From assembly GCA_033762735.1 (NCBI GenBank), contig JANRLJ010000217.1, forward strand, positions 1 through 64,000: a stretch of DNA of 64,000 nucleotides. The letters are read 5' to 3'. Position numbers and translations under genes: made by a program. This document shows positions 25,700-35,036 of this stretch, one piece after another (the first letter of the stretch is position 1; each line of letters opens with the position of its first letter). The notes under the pieces were generated by a model that saw nothing but the letters and a program-made list of their open reading frames with translations, was not told where the DNA came from and made no database searches. The DNA comes from JANRLJ01 sp033762735. Its GTDB lineage: Bacteria > Chloroflexota > Anaerolineae > Aggregatilineales > Phototrophicaceae.

Positions 25700-27301
25700 T
25701 TATCCTGGCCGAATATAGGTAACATTGTTCAGTAAAGGGAACCAGCCGTAAGGGTCGAAGCGCAGCCCTTGAATGCCTGCATCCGTACCATTCAGATTCA
25801 CGTAATCCCGAAGCGGCAGAATCAGTGCTTCATTCATGATAATGCGTTGAATTTCCGCGTAGTAACCCCGGCGGGCAGCGGTTGAGCCTTCTCGCACGGC
25901 CAGCGTCAGCAGGTTATCGAGTTCACTGTTGCTGTAGTTCATCCAGTTCCGAACCGCCCCGGTCACAAAATAATCGTTGAGAAAAGCCGGGTCGATGCCG
26001 GGCGTATCAAACGACACCATATTATACTCACCCGTGTTGACAGCGTCGCGCAGTGCACTGAAACCAGGTACAGGCTGAATCACCGCCCGCACACCGACTT
26101 CTTCCCACTGATCCTGAATCAGCAGCGAGACTTCCGGGAGCAACCCCCAGTTCGGCACGATCAGATCGATTTCGAGATCGCTCCCATTCGCTTCCAGAAT
26201 GCCATCCTCATTGCTGTCGCTGTAGCCCAACTGCGTGAGGAGGGTGCGGGCGGTTTCGGGATTGTAGTCATACACACCCACAACGTTGCGGCTGAAGAAG
26301 GGATTGCTGGCCGAAAGCGGCCCCCATGCAGCGGGCGAGAACCCCTGATAGACCGCATCCACAATCGCATTCCGATTGGTGGCATAAATGAGTGCCTGCC
26401 GTACCGCCAGTACATCGGTCGGCGGGCGCTGCGTATTCATCAGGAATTGCAGCGGCATACCGGGGATTTCGGTCGTCACGAGTTGAATCTGGCTGTTGGT
26501 AGCCAGCGCACGGGCATCGGATGGCAGCAGTTCGCCCATGATCTGTGCTTCCCCGCTTTGCAGTGCCAGCGCACGAGTCGCCTCGTCAGTGAAGAAGCGG
26601 TAGACGATTTCGTCCACCAGTGCTCCATCCTGGGTTGGCGGTTGGTAGAACGATGGTCCCCAGGTGTAATCCTCATTGCGCCGCAGCACGAGACGGTCGC
26701 TTGGCAGGTATTCCACCAGACGGAATGGCCCGGTGCCGACCTGATGGAACTGATACGTGTTCGGTGTGTATTCTGCCAGCGCTGTGGGACTCGCCATACC
26801 GAGATATACCTGGCTCAACGCATCCAGCAGCGGCACATACGGTTCAGCCAGAATCATGCGAATCGTATAGCTGTCAACGATCTGGTAGCTGAGATACGGG
26901 CCGAGCATAAACACGGCTTTTTGAGAGGCCGTGGCCGGGTTCAGAATGCGATCCAGATTGACGGCGACCGCGTCAGCATTGAAGGCCGTCCCGTCATGAA
27001 AGGTCACGCCCTGCCGCAGCCTGAATTCATAGACCAGCCCATCTTCGGAAACTGTCCACTCTGCGGCCAGCCCTCCCTCGAACTCGCCTGTGTCGGGATT
27101 ACGGTAGACCAGCGTATCGTACACCTGCCGCAGCACGATCCCCAGTTCAGTTGACTGGTGGATATGAGGGTCAAAGCCAGAAGGAATCAGTGTCAGACCA
27201 TAGGTGATGCTGTTCTGCGCGGGTGGCTCCGCCTCTGCCCGGCAGGAGGCCAACAGAAATACCAGCAGCACGAGAACAGACGAGAATATTCTCAGGGACA
27301 T
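25700..27301 (-). CDS. ABC transporter solute-binding lipoprotein, family 5 (peptide/nickel type)
   Basis: A 533-residue SBP_bac_5 protein. A lipoprotein signal ends in LLASC with Cys20 as lipidation site. The mature part has GLTLIPSGFDPHIHQSTELG, the family motif WTVSEDGLVYEFRLRQGVTF with HDGTAFNADAV, and the C-terminal EIQRIIMNEALILPLRDY. It binds the imported solute outside the membrane. It is first in the operon with two permeases. Substrate (dipeptide, oligopeptide, nickel, opine) cannot be told. Confidence 0.9.
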   Translation of the reverse strand: MSLRIFSSVLVLLVFLLASCRAEAEPPAQNSITYGLTLIPSGFDPHIHQSTELGIVLRQVYDTLVYRNPDTGEFEGGLAAEWTVSEDGLVYEFRLRQGVTFHDGTAFNADAVAVNLDRILNPATASQKAVFMLGPYLSYQIVDSYTIRMILAEPYVPLLDALSQVYLGMASPTALAEYTPNTYQFHQVGTGPFRLVEYLPSDRLVLRRNEDYTWGPSFYQPPTQDGALVDEIVYRFFTDEATRALALQSGEAQIMGELLPSDARALATNSQIQLVTTEIPGMPLQFLMNTQRPPTDVLAVRQALIYATNRNAIVDAVYQGFSPAAWGPLSASNPFFSRNVVGVYDYNPETARTLLTQLGYSDSNEDGILEANGSDLEIDLIVPNWGLLPEVSLLIQDQWEEVGVRAVIQPVPGFSALRDAVNTGEYNMVSFDTPGIDPAFLNDYFVTGAVRNWMNYSNSELDNLLTLAVREGSTAARRGYYAEIQRIIMNEALILPLRDYVNLNGTDAGIQGLRFDPYGWFPLLNNVTYIRPG

Positions 27302-27407
27302 TTAGGACTTTCCAGTCAGGAGTCAATCGGTTAGCATTCAGCCAGATGCTTAAAATTGCAGGCGCGAGTTTATCATATCTGTTCAGATCGTTGCAGGTGA
27401 TTGTTTC

Positions 27408-28319
27408 ATGCAACCCACGCCCCGGCTGCTCACTCCACCTCGCGAACAAGACATTGTCTACCCCTATCGGCGTGTGTGGCGCAGCATCACCATCGAAGGT
27501 ATTCTGCTGCTCCTGGTGACGGTCGCTTTCTATGTCGCAGTAAACCTTCTGGGGTTCACCTTCCCTTCCATCATCCGTCCGTTCATCAACGCTGGTCTGG
27601 CCCTCCTGCCCCTGCTGTTTTGGCTTGTGTTTTCTTATCTGCCGGAAAGGCGTGTTGATCAGCCGCGTGAACGGCTGCTGATGGTGCTGGTCGTGACGGC
27701 GCTGGTCGCAAACGCGGTCGGTATTCCCCTACTCGACCGCACACTCCAGATCGATAACTGGCTGTCCCTGTCCTCACCGCTTGACCGGATTATCGGTTAT
27801 GCCTTTACCGTCGGCGTTCTTCAGGAAACGCTCAAATATGTGGTTGTGCGCACATTCACATGGCCCTATATCATACGCACACCCCTTGATGCTGTGGCCT
27901 ATGGCGCTGCCAGCGCGGTTGGCTATTTGACCGTTGCTGGCCTGCATTTTAGCCTGTCTGGCGGGACAACACTCCCGTCGCCGGAGGTGGTCGCCACACG
28001 GGTTTTTAGCCTGGCGGCCCTGCATCTGAGCGCCTCAACACTGGTTGCTTATGGGCTGGCAGCATCTCGTTTTCGCACTGGGCCAGTTATTGTGCTGCCT
28101 CTGAGCCTGATTCTGGCCTGTCTGCTTACGGGTATCGCTATTCCTCTGCGCACCGGGTTGGTCAATGCCGGTTTTACACAGGGTGTGGGTGCACCGAATA
28201 CCCTGCTGGGACTGGGATTGTCCATCGGCATCTATGGAGCACCGATCATTATTGCCTCGTTCCTGTTCAGCGCACAGTCGCAGCGCGAACGTGAAGCAGC
28301 GGCCAGCCGGGAGACATAA
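27408..28319 (+). CDS. PrsW-like membrane protein (CAAX/PrsW fold)
   Basis: A 303-residue polytopic protein with about eight hydrophobic segments. Acidic and His residues placed as in PrsW-type intramembrane proteases stand out: GVLQETLKYVVVR, DAVAYGAASAVGY and AALHLSASTLVAYGL. In PrsW and CAAX proteases conserved Glu-Glu/Glu-Xaa-Lys and His residues form the active site. Here one Glu is replaced by Gln (QETLK), so activity is uncertain. AGGTGA precedes the ATG. It begins a three-gene plus-strand unit with two exported proteins, spaced by 2 bases and then a short gap. Confidence 0.6.
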   Translation: MQPTPRLLTPPREQDIVYPYRRVWRSITIEGILLLLVTVAFYVAVNLLGFTFPSIIRPFINAGLALLPLLFWLVFSYLPERRVDQPRERLLMVLVVTALVANAVGIPLLDRTLQIDNWLSLSSPLDRIIGYAFTVGVLQETLKYVVVRTFTWPYIIRTPLDAVAYGAASAVGYLTVAGLHFSLSGGTTLPSPEVVATRVFSLAALHLSASTLVAYGLAASRFRTGPVIVLPLSLILACLLTGIAIPLRTGLVNAGFTQGVGAPNTLLGLGLSIGIYGAPIIIASFLFSAQSQREREAAASRET

Positions 28320-28321
28320 CC

Positions 28322-28936
28322 ATGAGCTTTATTCAGATTGAGTCTCCTGTTGACGAGTCGGCCAATCAACAGCGTCTCAGCCATATTCTGACGCTCATAC
28401 TGGCAGCGGTGTTGTTTTTGTTTGGCCTAAATACCCGCGCCAGTGCATTAAACGCCACCACCAGCTATGCCGATAACCAGGCCGGAATTCGATTGGATTA
28501 TCCCCGTGACTGGCTGCTGGAAACGGGGGTGGCTGGTCGCGATCCGTTCGTTTTTCGCGTCCAGAATATCACCCGCCCTGGCTTTAAGACTACGATTGAA
28601 ATCGCGATCCAGCCTGTGGGACGCGATACCACTGAGCGCAATGTGCTGGATTCGCTGTCCATGTCGCGCTTCAACACCCTGGCCGCCTACGATGTATTTT
28701 CGATTGATGAAAGTTACGTCCTGCCGGATGGCAATCGGGGCTTTGCGATGGAATACACCTACGTGGAAACCACGCTCGACCCTTTTCTGGAAAGTATTCC
28801 CGTCGTCGTGCGTGGGCTGGATGTGCTCATCATTACACGCGGACAGGCGCTGGTGATGACCTTCCGTTCGGACTCCCGCACGTTTGATTCCGACCTGCCC
28901 ATTTTCACACGCTTTCTGCGAAGGTTAGACTATTGA
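28322..28936 (+). CDS. Exported PsbP-like domain protein of unknown function
   Basis: A 204-residue protein with a membrane signal or anchor at about 22-45 (ILTLILAAVLFLFGL). A small alpha/beta domain opens with AGIRLDYPRDWLLE and resembles the PsbP/Mog1 fold often found in small bacterial lipoproteins and sigma-factor-linked proteins. No catalytic residues are visible. It starts 2 bases after the PrsW-like gene and is followed by the protease-like gene. The three may act together at the cell surface (inference). Confidence 0.6.
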   Translation: MSFIQIESPVDESANQQRLSHILTLILAAVLFLFGLNTRASALNATTSYADNQAGIRLDYPRDWLLETGVAGRDPFVFRVQNITRPGFKTTIEIAIQPVGRDTTERNVLDSLSMSRFNTLAAYDVFSIDESYVLPDGNRGFAMEYTYVETTLDPFLESIPVVVRGLDVLIITRGQALVMTFRSDSRTFDSDLPIFTRFLRRLDY

Positions 28937-28944
28937 GGGCAGCT

Positions 28945-31173
28945 ATGCAGCGCCTTATCTTATTCTTTATGCTGTTGCTGGTCGTGCTTGTCCCTGTCCC
29001 TGATCTGTGGGCACAAACAGACGGTGTGCCAGCAGACGGGCTTGACCTGGATCGTATTCGACAGGCAACGGTGTTTATCATGCAAACCCGCAGTTTCAGC
29101 GATTCAGATATTGTCTGCGTTGGAACGGGGACAATCGTCAACCGCAATGGATTAATCGTCACAAATGCCCATAACACGGTCCCCAATGCAGATTGTGCGG
29201 GTGATGGCTTGCTGATTGCCCTGTCGCGCAACGCTGGAGAGCCGCCGATTTTGCAATTCCGCGCGGCGATCATTCAGGCTAATCCCGGTCTTGATCTGGC
29301 GCTGCTGCAAATCACCAGCGATCTTGATGGACGCGCGATTGATCCTGCATCACTGGCACTGCCCTTTGTTGAACTGGCGGATTCATCGCTGGTTGTTCTG
29401 GATGAAACGATTACCATTGCTGGCTATCCCGGCGTTGGTAACGAACCGTTTGAAGCCATGCGTGGGACAGTCAGCGGCTTCGTGGCGGAACCCAGCGGCG
29501 GTGAACGTGCCTGGTTCAAGACAGACGCGGCCATTCCGGGGACGATGACGGGCGGGGGTGTGTACAATGCGGAGGGACTGCTGATCGGCATTCCGACGAC
29601 CGCCCCTGTGACAAATCTGATCGCGGACACCACCTGCCTTTATCTTCAGGATACTAACGATGACGGACTGGTCAATCAGGCAGATGGCTGTGTTCCCGTT
29701 GGGGGCTTCATCAACGCCATTCGCCCGTCAAATTTTGTGCGCCCGCTGCTGCGTGCTGCATCGCTGGGCTTGCAGGTCGAAAGGCTCACGCCCCCTGCGT
29801 TTCAGACCGTTGTTGAAGGGGACCCGACCTTCAGCAACCTGTTCTTCGCGACCGCCGTCACTGAGGGAATGCCCGTGAGCGTGGTGAACAGCCTGCCCAC
29901 CGGGACAAGCAGCGTCTATCTGTTTTTTGATTACGCCAACATGCGGCCAGAAACCGTGTATGAACTGCGCGTCACGACAAACGGCATCCCGAACCCGACC
30001 TTCTCACTCGCTCAGGTGCGCTGGAGCGGCGGGAGCGGTGGGCTGTGGTACATCGGCCACAGTGAACAGGTCTGGCCGAACGGCACTTATGAGTTTTCGC
30101 TGTTCATTAACGGCCTTGCCAGCGGACGAGCGACAATTTTAATCGGCGGTGCTCCACAGGAAGTGCCCTCGTTCAGCAATATTCTGTTCGGCCTGCTGGA
30201 TGAAACCGGCAACCTTTATGGGACGGGATATGTGCTGGGAACGGGAAGCACCATCAGCGCCAGTTTCATCTACGACAACATGACACCGGATTTACCCTGG
30301 ACAGCAATCTGGTATTACAACGGCGTGGAAAGCACTCGTTCAGAAGGGCTGTGGACGCGCGATGACAACGGCGTAGGCGACACAAGTATTGTCAGCGCTA
30401 CCCTGCTGTCCGGGCGTTACCGCCTGGCGCTCTACATTGATGGCCGTCTGGCGGCGTTGGCCGACTTCACCATTGCAGGCGCACGTGATGCCGCCTTCGC
30501 CCGTGTCTTCTCCAACACGCGCTTTGTCTCGGCGGATACACCCCAGGAAGCGCCGCGCGCACCTCGACTAAGCACTTTCACCAGCGGTGAGGAAGCGGTT
30601 TATGCCCTGTTTGATTGGGAACAGTTCGCCCCTGGAACGCTGTGGACGCTGCGGTGGATGGTGGACGATGATGTATTTTATGAGGAAATCCTGCCCTGGG
30701 AAAATACCGAAACTGGACAGAATTTTCTGATGCGGTTAAGCGGACGCAATGGTATCCCTGACGGCAGCTATCGGATGGAGATTTACATCAGTACTGTTCG
30801 GTTAGCCTTTGTTGAAGCTGAAGTCGGAATCGGACAGCTCCCGATTGATGTCTTCGCGCAGGCCAGCGGTGTTCAGCTTCGCGGGCGCATCATTGATGCA
30901 GAAACCGGGCTAGGCATCCCGGAAGTGACCTTTATCCTTATCAGCGAAGACTACTCCGTGGCAGACTTTACCTGGAACCGCAGCCAGATTTTTGCGACGG
31001 CCATCACCGACCGCGCCGGACGCTTCCAGATTGACCGTCTGCTGCAATTTGAAGCCCCCTACAGCGTGATGATCGCGGCAGACGGCTATCTGCCCATCAG
31101 CGCCGATGGCGTTCTGGTCGATGCCGAAACCCCCAATCCACTGGAAATTGTCATTCCGCTGACGCGAGACTGA
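28945..31173 (+). CDS. Secreted trypsin-like (HtrA-type) protein, catalytic Ser replaced by Thr, with C-terminal beta domains
   Basis: A 742-residue exported protein. A signal peptide ends LWAQ. The S1C-like domain spans about 35-240, with His76 in IVTNAHN and Asp117 in NPGLDLALL. The nucleophile loop reads AAIPGTMTGGGV, so Thr202 stands where family members have Ser in GNSGGP. It may be inactive or a Thr variant. Residues 240-640 hold three Ig-like beta repeats, each with a late TLW or similar aromatic turn. A carboxypeptidase-regulatory-like domain follows at the end (LRGRIIDAETGLGIPEVTF). I start at ATG 28945, with GAGGG just before; a TTG 12 bases upstream is also open. Confidence 0.75.
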   Translation: MQRLILFFMLLLVVLVPVPDLWAQTDGVPADGLDLDRIRQATVFIMQTRSFSDSDIVCVGTGTIVNRNGLIVTNAHNTVPNADCAGDGLLIALSRNAGEPPILQFRAAIIQANPGLDLALLQITSDLDGRAIDPASLALPFVELADSSLVVLDETITIAGYPGVGNEPFEAMRGTVSGFVAEPSGGERAWFKTDAAIPGTMTGGGVYNAEGLLIGIPTTAPVTNLIADTTCLYLQDTNDDGLVNQADGCVPVGGFINAIRPSNFVRPLLRAASLGLQVERLTPPAFQTVVEGDPTFSNLFFATAVTEGMPVSVVNSLPTGTSSVYLFFDYANMRPETVYELRVTTNGIPNPTFSLAQVRWSGGSGGLWYIGHSEQVWPNGTYEFSLFINGLASGRATILIGGAPQEVPSFSNILFGLLDETGNLYGTGYVLGTGSTISASFIYDNMTPDLPWTAIWYYNGVESTRSEGLWTRDDNGVGDTSIVSATLLSGRYRLALYIDGRLAALADFTIAGARDAAFARVFSNTRFVSADTPQEAPRAPRLSTFTSGEEAVYALFDWEQFAPGTLWTLRWMVDDDVFYEEILPWENTETGQNFLMRLSGRNGIPDGSYRMEIYISTVRLAFVEAEVGIGQLPIDVFAQASGVQLRGRIIDAETGLGIPEVTFILISEDYSVADFTWNRSQIFATAITDRAGRFQIDRLLQFEAPYSVMIAADGYLPISADGVLVDAETPNPLEIVIPLTRD

Positions 31174-31180
31174 GTACAAA

Positions 31181-31975
31181 ATGGTGGAAAAACAACGGTT
31201 GGATATTGCCCTGGTCGAGCGGGAACTCGCCCCGACCCGTGAAAAGGCACGCGGCATGATTATGGCTGGTGAAGTCACTGTGAATGGGCAGATGGTCGAT
31301 AAGCCGGGAACACGTATTGCAGTCAGCGACGATGTGCAGATCAAACCCCGGCAGCGCTTTGTCAGTCGTGGTGGGGATAAGCTGGCGGGTGCGCTGGTCG
31401 ATTTTGGGTTCGACGTGGTTGAACGTGTTTGTGCCGATGTGGGTGCGAGTACGGGGGGCTTTACCGACTGCCTGCTTACCAACGGGGCGAAGCGCGTGTA
31501 CGCCATTGATGTTGGCTACGGCATTCTGGATTATCGACTGCGGCAGGATGAACGGGTAGTGGTGATGGAGCGAACCAACGCCCGCTATGTACAAACCCTG
31601 CCCGAAGCCGTCAGTCTGGTCGTGGTGGATGCCTCGTTCATCTCGCTTAAACTGCTGCTTCCGGTGTTTCAGGCCTGGATGCAAACCCCGGCGGATGTGA
31701 TTGCGCTCATTAAGCCACAGTTTGAAGCTGGACAGAAGGACGTGGGCAAAGGCGGCGTGGTCAAGGACAGTGCTGTGCATGAGCGTGTGCTGACCGAAGT
31801 GGTCGAAAATGCGTTGCAGCAGGGGTATTCCCTGCTTGGCATGACTGTCTCACCGCTGAAAGGCCCCGCCGGAAATACCGAGTTTTTTGGCTGGTTCGGC
31901 TGGAAGACCGATACCCCTGCGATTGCCGATGCCGCCGCAGCAATTCAGCAAACCGTGCAGCGCTCCACGAATTGA
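31181..31975 (+). CDS. tlyA: TlyA-type rRNA 2'-O-methyltransferase (S4 + FtsJ domains)
   Basis: A 264-residue protein. An N-terminal S4 RNA-binding domain (about 6-65, RLDIALVERELAPTREKA) is followed by an FtsJ-type methyltransferase with FVSRGGDKLAGAL, the SAM loop ADVGASTGGFTDCLL and ALIKPQFEAG carrying a catalytic Lys. TlyA methylates a 16S and/or 23S rRNA cytidine and affects capreomycin sensitivity in mycobacteria. Some relatives act as haemolysins by name only. It lies just after the protease-like gene; lepA follows 62 bases later with its own extended -10. Confidence 0.9.
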   Translation: MVEKQRLDIALVERELAPTREKARGMIMAGEVTVNGQMVDKPGTRIAVSDDVQIKPRQRFVSRGGDKLAGALVDFGFDVVERVCADVGASTGGFTDCLLTNGAKRVYAIDVGYGILDYRLRQDERVVVMERTNARYVQTLPEAVSLVVVDASFISLKLLLPVFQAWMQTPADVIALIKPQFEAGQKDVGKGGVVKDSAVHERVLTEVVENALQQGYSLLGMTVSPLKGPAGNTEFFGWFGWKTDTPAIADAAAAIQQTVQRSTN

Positions 31976-31998
31976 CGCGCCGCTTTTCCCCACGCTTC

Positions 31999-32007
31999 TG
32001 TTATAAT
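31999..32007 (+). promoter_or_regulatory. lepA: Extended -10 promoter for lepA
   Basis: TGTTATAAT: a perfect -10 (32002-32007) with the TGn extension, 30 bases before the lepA ATG. No good -35 is found at 16-18 bases. The context TCTGTTATAAT is identical to that before sucA. Confidence 0.5.
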
Positions 32008-32037
32008 CCGCTCAATTGGTGCGAAACGGACTTGAAG

Positions 32038-33840
32038 ATGGATCGTAAAAACATACGGAATTTTTGCATTATCGCCCATGTCGATCATGGCAAAAGCACC
32101 CTGGCAGATCGTCTGCTGCAACTGACGCAGACCGTTTCTGATCGGGAAATGCAGGAACAACTGCTGGACAGCATGGATCTGGAACGCGAGCGAGGCGTGA
32201 CGATTAAAGCGTCTGCCGTGCGCATGTCCTATAAGGATGATAACGGGGAAGAATATGTCATTAACCTGATTGACACCCCTGGGCATGTGGACTTTACCTA
32301 TGAAGTCAGCCGCGCTTTGCAGGCGTGTGAGGGTGCGGTGCTGGTGGTCGATTCGAGCCAGGGCATCGAAGCGCAGACACTCAGCAACGTATATCTCGCG
32401 CTGGAGCAGGATTTGGAGCTGGTGCCGGTCATCAACAAGATTGATCTGCCCGCAGCCCGCCCGGACGAAATCGCGCAGGAGATCGAAGACCTGCTGGGGC
32501 TGGACGCGACCGAGATGACGCGCATTTCGGCCAAGAACGGTATTGGCGTCGAGGATGTCCTGAAGGCGGTTATTCAGAAAGTGCCGCCGCCTAAAGGTGA
32601 CTCCACCGCCCCACTCCGGGCGCTGGTGTTCGACTCCCACTACGATGCTTATAAAGGCGTGGTCGCCTACATTCGTATCGTCGATGGGCAGATCAGCCGC
32701 CGCGACGTGCTCAAACTCATGGCGACCGATGCAAAATTCGAGCCAGTCGAACTGGGTATTTTTAATCCGAGTATGCGCCCGGTGGATGCGCTTGGTGCTG
32801 GCGAGGTGGGCTATGTGGCAACCGGGTTGAAGACGGTGCGCGAATGCCGCGTGGGGGATACACTGACGGTTGCGATCAACGGCGCGTCCGAACCGCTTCC
32901 CGGCTATAAGCAGGCCAAACCGATGGTGTTCGCCGGGATTTACCCGACTGACAACGATGAGTACAGTACCCTGCGCGATGCACTGGAAAAGCTGCAACTG
33001 AATGACGCTTCCCTCGTCTTTGAGCCAGAAAACTCACAGGCGCTCAACTTCGGCTTTCGTGTCGGCTTCCTCGGCCTGTTCCACATGGAGATTATTCAGG
33101 AACGCCTCGAACGCGAATACGACCTCGACATCCTGGCGACCGCTCCGAGCGTGGAATATCGGGTTGTCAAACGTGACGGAGAGATTATCAGCATCGACAG
33201 TCCGGCAGAGCTTCCTGACGAAAGCACCATTGAGGAAATCCGCGAACCCTGGATGAAAATCCAGATTTACACACCGCAGGAATACATCGGGCCGATCATG
33301 GATATCGTGATCAAAAAGCGCGGCGAGTATGTGACGACTGAATATCTTGACCCCACCCGTGTGATTCTGCACTATAAGCTGCCGCTCTCGGAACTCATCA
33401 TTGACTTCTATGACAAGCTGAAAAGTGTCTCGAAGGGCTATGCCAGCCTCGATTATCAGTTCGACGAATACCGTCCTGGTGATCTGGTGAAGATGGACGT
33501 GCTGGTGAACAACGATCCGGTTGATGCGCTGACGATGATCGTCCATAGGGATCACGCTTATCATAAAGGTCAGAGGTTGGTCACGAAGCTGAAAGACTTA
33601 ATTCCCCGGCAGATGTTCGTTGTCCCCATTCAGGCAGCGGTGGGCAAGCGCATTATCTCCCGTGCTAATGTGAGCGCAATGCGCAAGGACGTGCTTGCAA
33701 AGTGCTATGGTGGTGACATCACGCGCAAGAAAAAGCTGCTGGAAAAGCAGAAAAAAGGCAAGAAGCGCATGAAGATGATCGGTCAGGTAGAAGTGCCGCA
33801 GGAAGCCTTTATGGCGCTTCTCAGCCTGGACGAAGAATAA
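32038..33840 (+). CDS. lepA: Elongation factor 4 (LepA), translational GTPase
   Basis: A 600-residue GTPase that acts on the ribosome (back-translocation or 30S biogenesis). The G domain starts NIRNFCIIAHVDHGKST, then MDLERERGVTIKA (switch I/G2), DTPGHVDF (G3) and NKIDLP (G4). The EF4-specific C-terminal domain is present: VHRDHAYHKGQ, LIPRQMFVVPIQAAVGKRI, and AKCYGGDITRKKKLLEKQK. I start at ATG 32038 because the family N-terminus begins there. A strong terminator follows the stop. Confidence 0.96.
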   Translation: MDRKNIRNFCIIAHVDHGKSTLADRLLQLTQTVSDREMQEQLLDSMDLERERGVTIKASAVRMSYKDDNGEEYVINLIDTPGHVDFTYEVSRALQACEGAVLVVDSSQGIEAQTLSNVYLALEQDLELVPVINKIDLPAARPDEIAQEIEDLLGLDATEMTRISAKNGIGVEDVLKAVIQKVPPPKGDSTAPLRALVFDSHYDAYKGVVAYIRIVDGQISRRDVLKLMATDAKFEPVELGIFNPSMRPVDALGAGEVGYVATGLKTVRECRVGDTLTVAINGASEPLPGYKQAKPMVFAGIYPTDNDEYSTLRDALEKLQLNDASLVFEPENSQALNFGFRVGFLGLFHMEIIQERLEREYDLDILATAPSVEYRVVKRDGEIISIDSPAELPDESTIEEIREPWMKIQIYTPQEYIGPIMDIVIKKRGEYVTTEYLDPTRVILHYKLPLSELIIDFYDKLKSVSKGYASLDYQFDEYRPGDLVKMDVLVNNDPVDALTMIVHRDHAYHKGQRLVTKLKDLIPRQMFVVPIQAAVGKRIISRANVSAMRKDVLAKCYGGDITRKKKLLEKQKKGKKRMKMIGQVEVPQEAFMALLSLDEE

Positions 33841-33849
33841 ATAACCATA

Positions 33850-33879
33850 GGGCGCGGTCGTTGGACTGCGCCCCTTTTT
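33850..33879 (+). terminator. Intrinsic terminator after lepA
   Basis: GGGCGCGGTC (33850-33859) and GACTGCGCCC (33864-33873) pair over 10 bases with one G-U, a 4-base loop and CTTTTT after it. The opposing gene stops at 33881. Confidence 0.85.
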
Positions 33880-33880
33880 A

Positions 33881-34432
33881 TTACTTCACTGTAAGCCATT
33901 CCAGTACGATGTTTCCCTGCCCTGCTGGAATCCTCCCCCTTTCAACCGCCTTCTTCACAAGGGATAGCAGATCAAGGAGCGAGAAACGTTCAACTCCTTG
34001 CACCACTCCGGCGCTGTCATCCAGCATCAGCACCACCGCTTCAACCTCTAACCCCACCCGGCGACCTTTCTGAATTAGTGCTTCTACTGCGCTGCTACCT
34101 GAAAATGAGGTGGCAACAATCAGGACGGGATGCCCGACATCATACGCGCCCACGAGATCATACACAGGCGCTTCCTCGCTGTTCTGGCTGTAAACCAGGG
34201 GAATACCGGAGTGAAGCGACAGAGCGAGGGCGAACGGCAGCGAGTCCACCGGGCACAACAGCCGATCAAAACGGGTCAGATCAAGCTGCTGTGCGGCCTG
34301 GGCGGCGGCGTTTTGCAGAATATCGGGATAGGACGGCAGCAGATGCAGCGCCAATCGAAGCGGTACTCCATCTTCAAACCATCCAAATTGAACGAGGCCA
34401 GCATCCAGCAGCAGGTCGGCCAGTTCAGACAT
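33881..34432 (-). CDS. Orotate-phosphoribosyltransferase-like protein with degenerate PRPP loop
   Basis: A 183-residue protein with the type I PRTase fold: an N-terminal hood (LADLLLDAGLVQFGWFEDG, as in PyrE), a central LLCPVDSLPFALALSLHSG and the PRPP-loop strand PVLIVATSFSGSSAVEALI. A working loop has two acidic residues and T-T/S-G-G (VDDVITTGGS type). Here they read AT and SGSS, so PRPP binding is doubtful. I start at ATG 34432, with GGAGGC eight bases upstream; it overlaps the preceding stop by 8 bases. It is the last gene of the cinA unit. Possibly a regulatory or redirected PyrE relative; function unknown. Confidence 0.6.
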   Translation of the reverse strand: MSELADLLLDAGLVQFGWFEDGVPLRLALHLLPSYPDILQNAAAQAAQQLDLTRFDRLLCPVDSLPFALALSLHSGIPLVYSQNSEEAPVYDLVGAYDVGHPVLIVATSFSGSSAVEALIQKGRRVGLEVEAVVLMLDDSAGVVQGVERFSLLDLLSLVKKAVERGRIPAGQGNIVLEWLTVK

Positions 34433-35036
34433 CACCATAGGCCTCCAGCGCGGCGCGGATTTGTACGGTGAATTCCTCGCTCATGAACTGACCCAGAAAC
34501 GTTTCGCCCAGGACTTCAAAATTCAGGGGTACACCAACCGGATTCACGATACTCAGTATGTTCATCTCCTGCCAGTAGACCCCCACCCGTCGCGGCGCAT
34601 CGGCCACTTTTGGCGAGCCGCTGCGCATCACGAACACGCCTTTGTCCTCGCGTGTGAGATAAGCGTCGATAAACTGGCTATCTGTGACGGTTGCGGCGTC
34701 TGCGCCAAACGCCTGTTCATCCAGCAGTGCAGCATAGCCTCGCAGTGCAAAGGGGCCATGGAGAACTGTCATTGAGTCGCCACGCACATAGTGGATGGTG
34801 CGTTCCAGCGCGACCGCCCCCGCTGCCCCAACTGCCAGATAGGCCGCCAGATCGAACAGATACAGACTGACAACATCACGTGTGGCCTTAATGATGGCCT
34901 TGCCATAAGGCAGAAAGGGATCGTCGTAAACCTGGATCGGCAGCGGTAGGCGAGCCAGACGCGGCGCCAGCAGCAGCGCCAGTGATTTGGGTCGTGCGCC
35001 ATGAATTTCGGTAAGGCGGGTGACAAAATCAGTCAT
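34425..35036 (-). CDS. Conserved-looking hypothetical protein between cinA and the PRTase-like gene
   Basis: A 203-residue soluble protein I do not recognise. It begins MTDFVTRLTEIHGARPKSLA and has a helical middle with VYDDPFLPYGKAIIKATRDV and an Ala-rich hydrophobic stretch (LAAYLAVGAAGAVALE). Then comes YVRGDSMTVLHGPFALRGYA and a C-terminal half with alternating beta strands (DKGVFVMRSGSP, RRVGVYWQEMN). The start overlaps the cinA stop by 8 bases and its end overlaps the PRTase-like start by 8 bases. Such tight coupling implies a shared process. A pyrimidine or nucleotide-linked role is only a guess from the neighbours. Confidence 0.65.
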   Translation of the reverse strand: MTDFVTRLTEIHGARPKSLALLLAPRLARLPLPIQVYDDPFLPYGKAIIKATRDVVSLYLFDLAAYLAVGAAGAVALERTIHYVRGDSMTVLHGPFALRGYAALLDEQAFGADAATVTDSQFIDAYLTREDKGVFVMRSGSPKVADAPRRVGVYWQEMNILSIVNPVGVPLNFEVLGETFLGQFMSEEFTVQIRAALEAYGDV

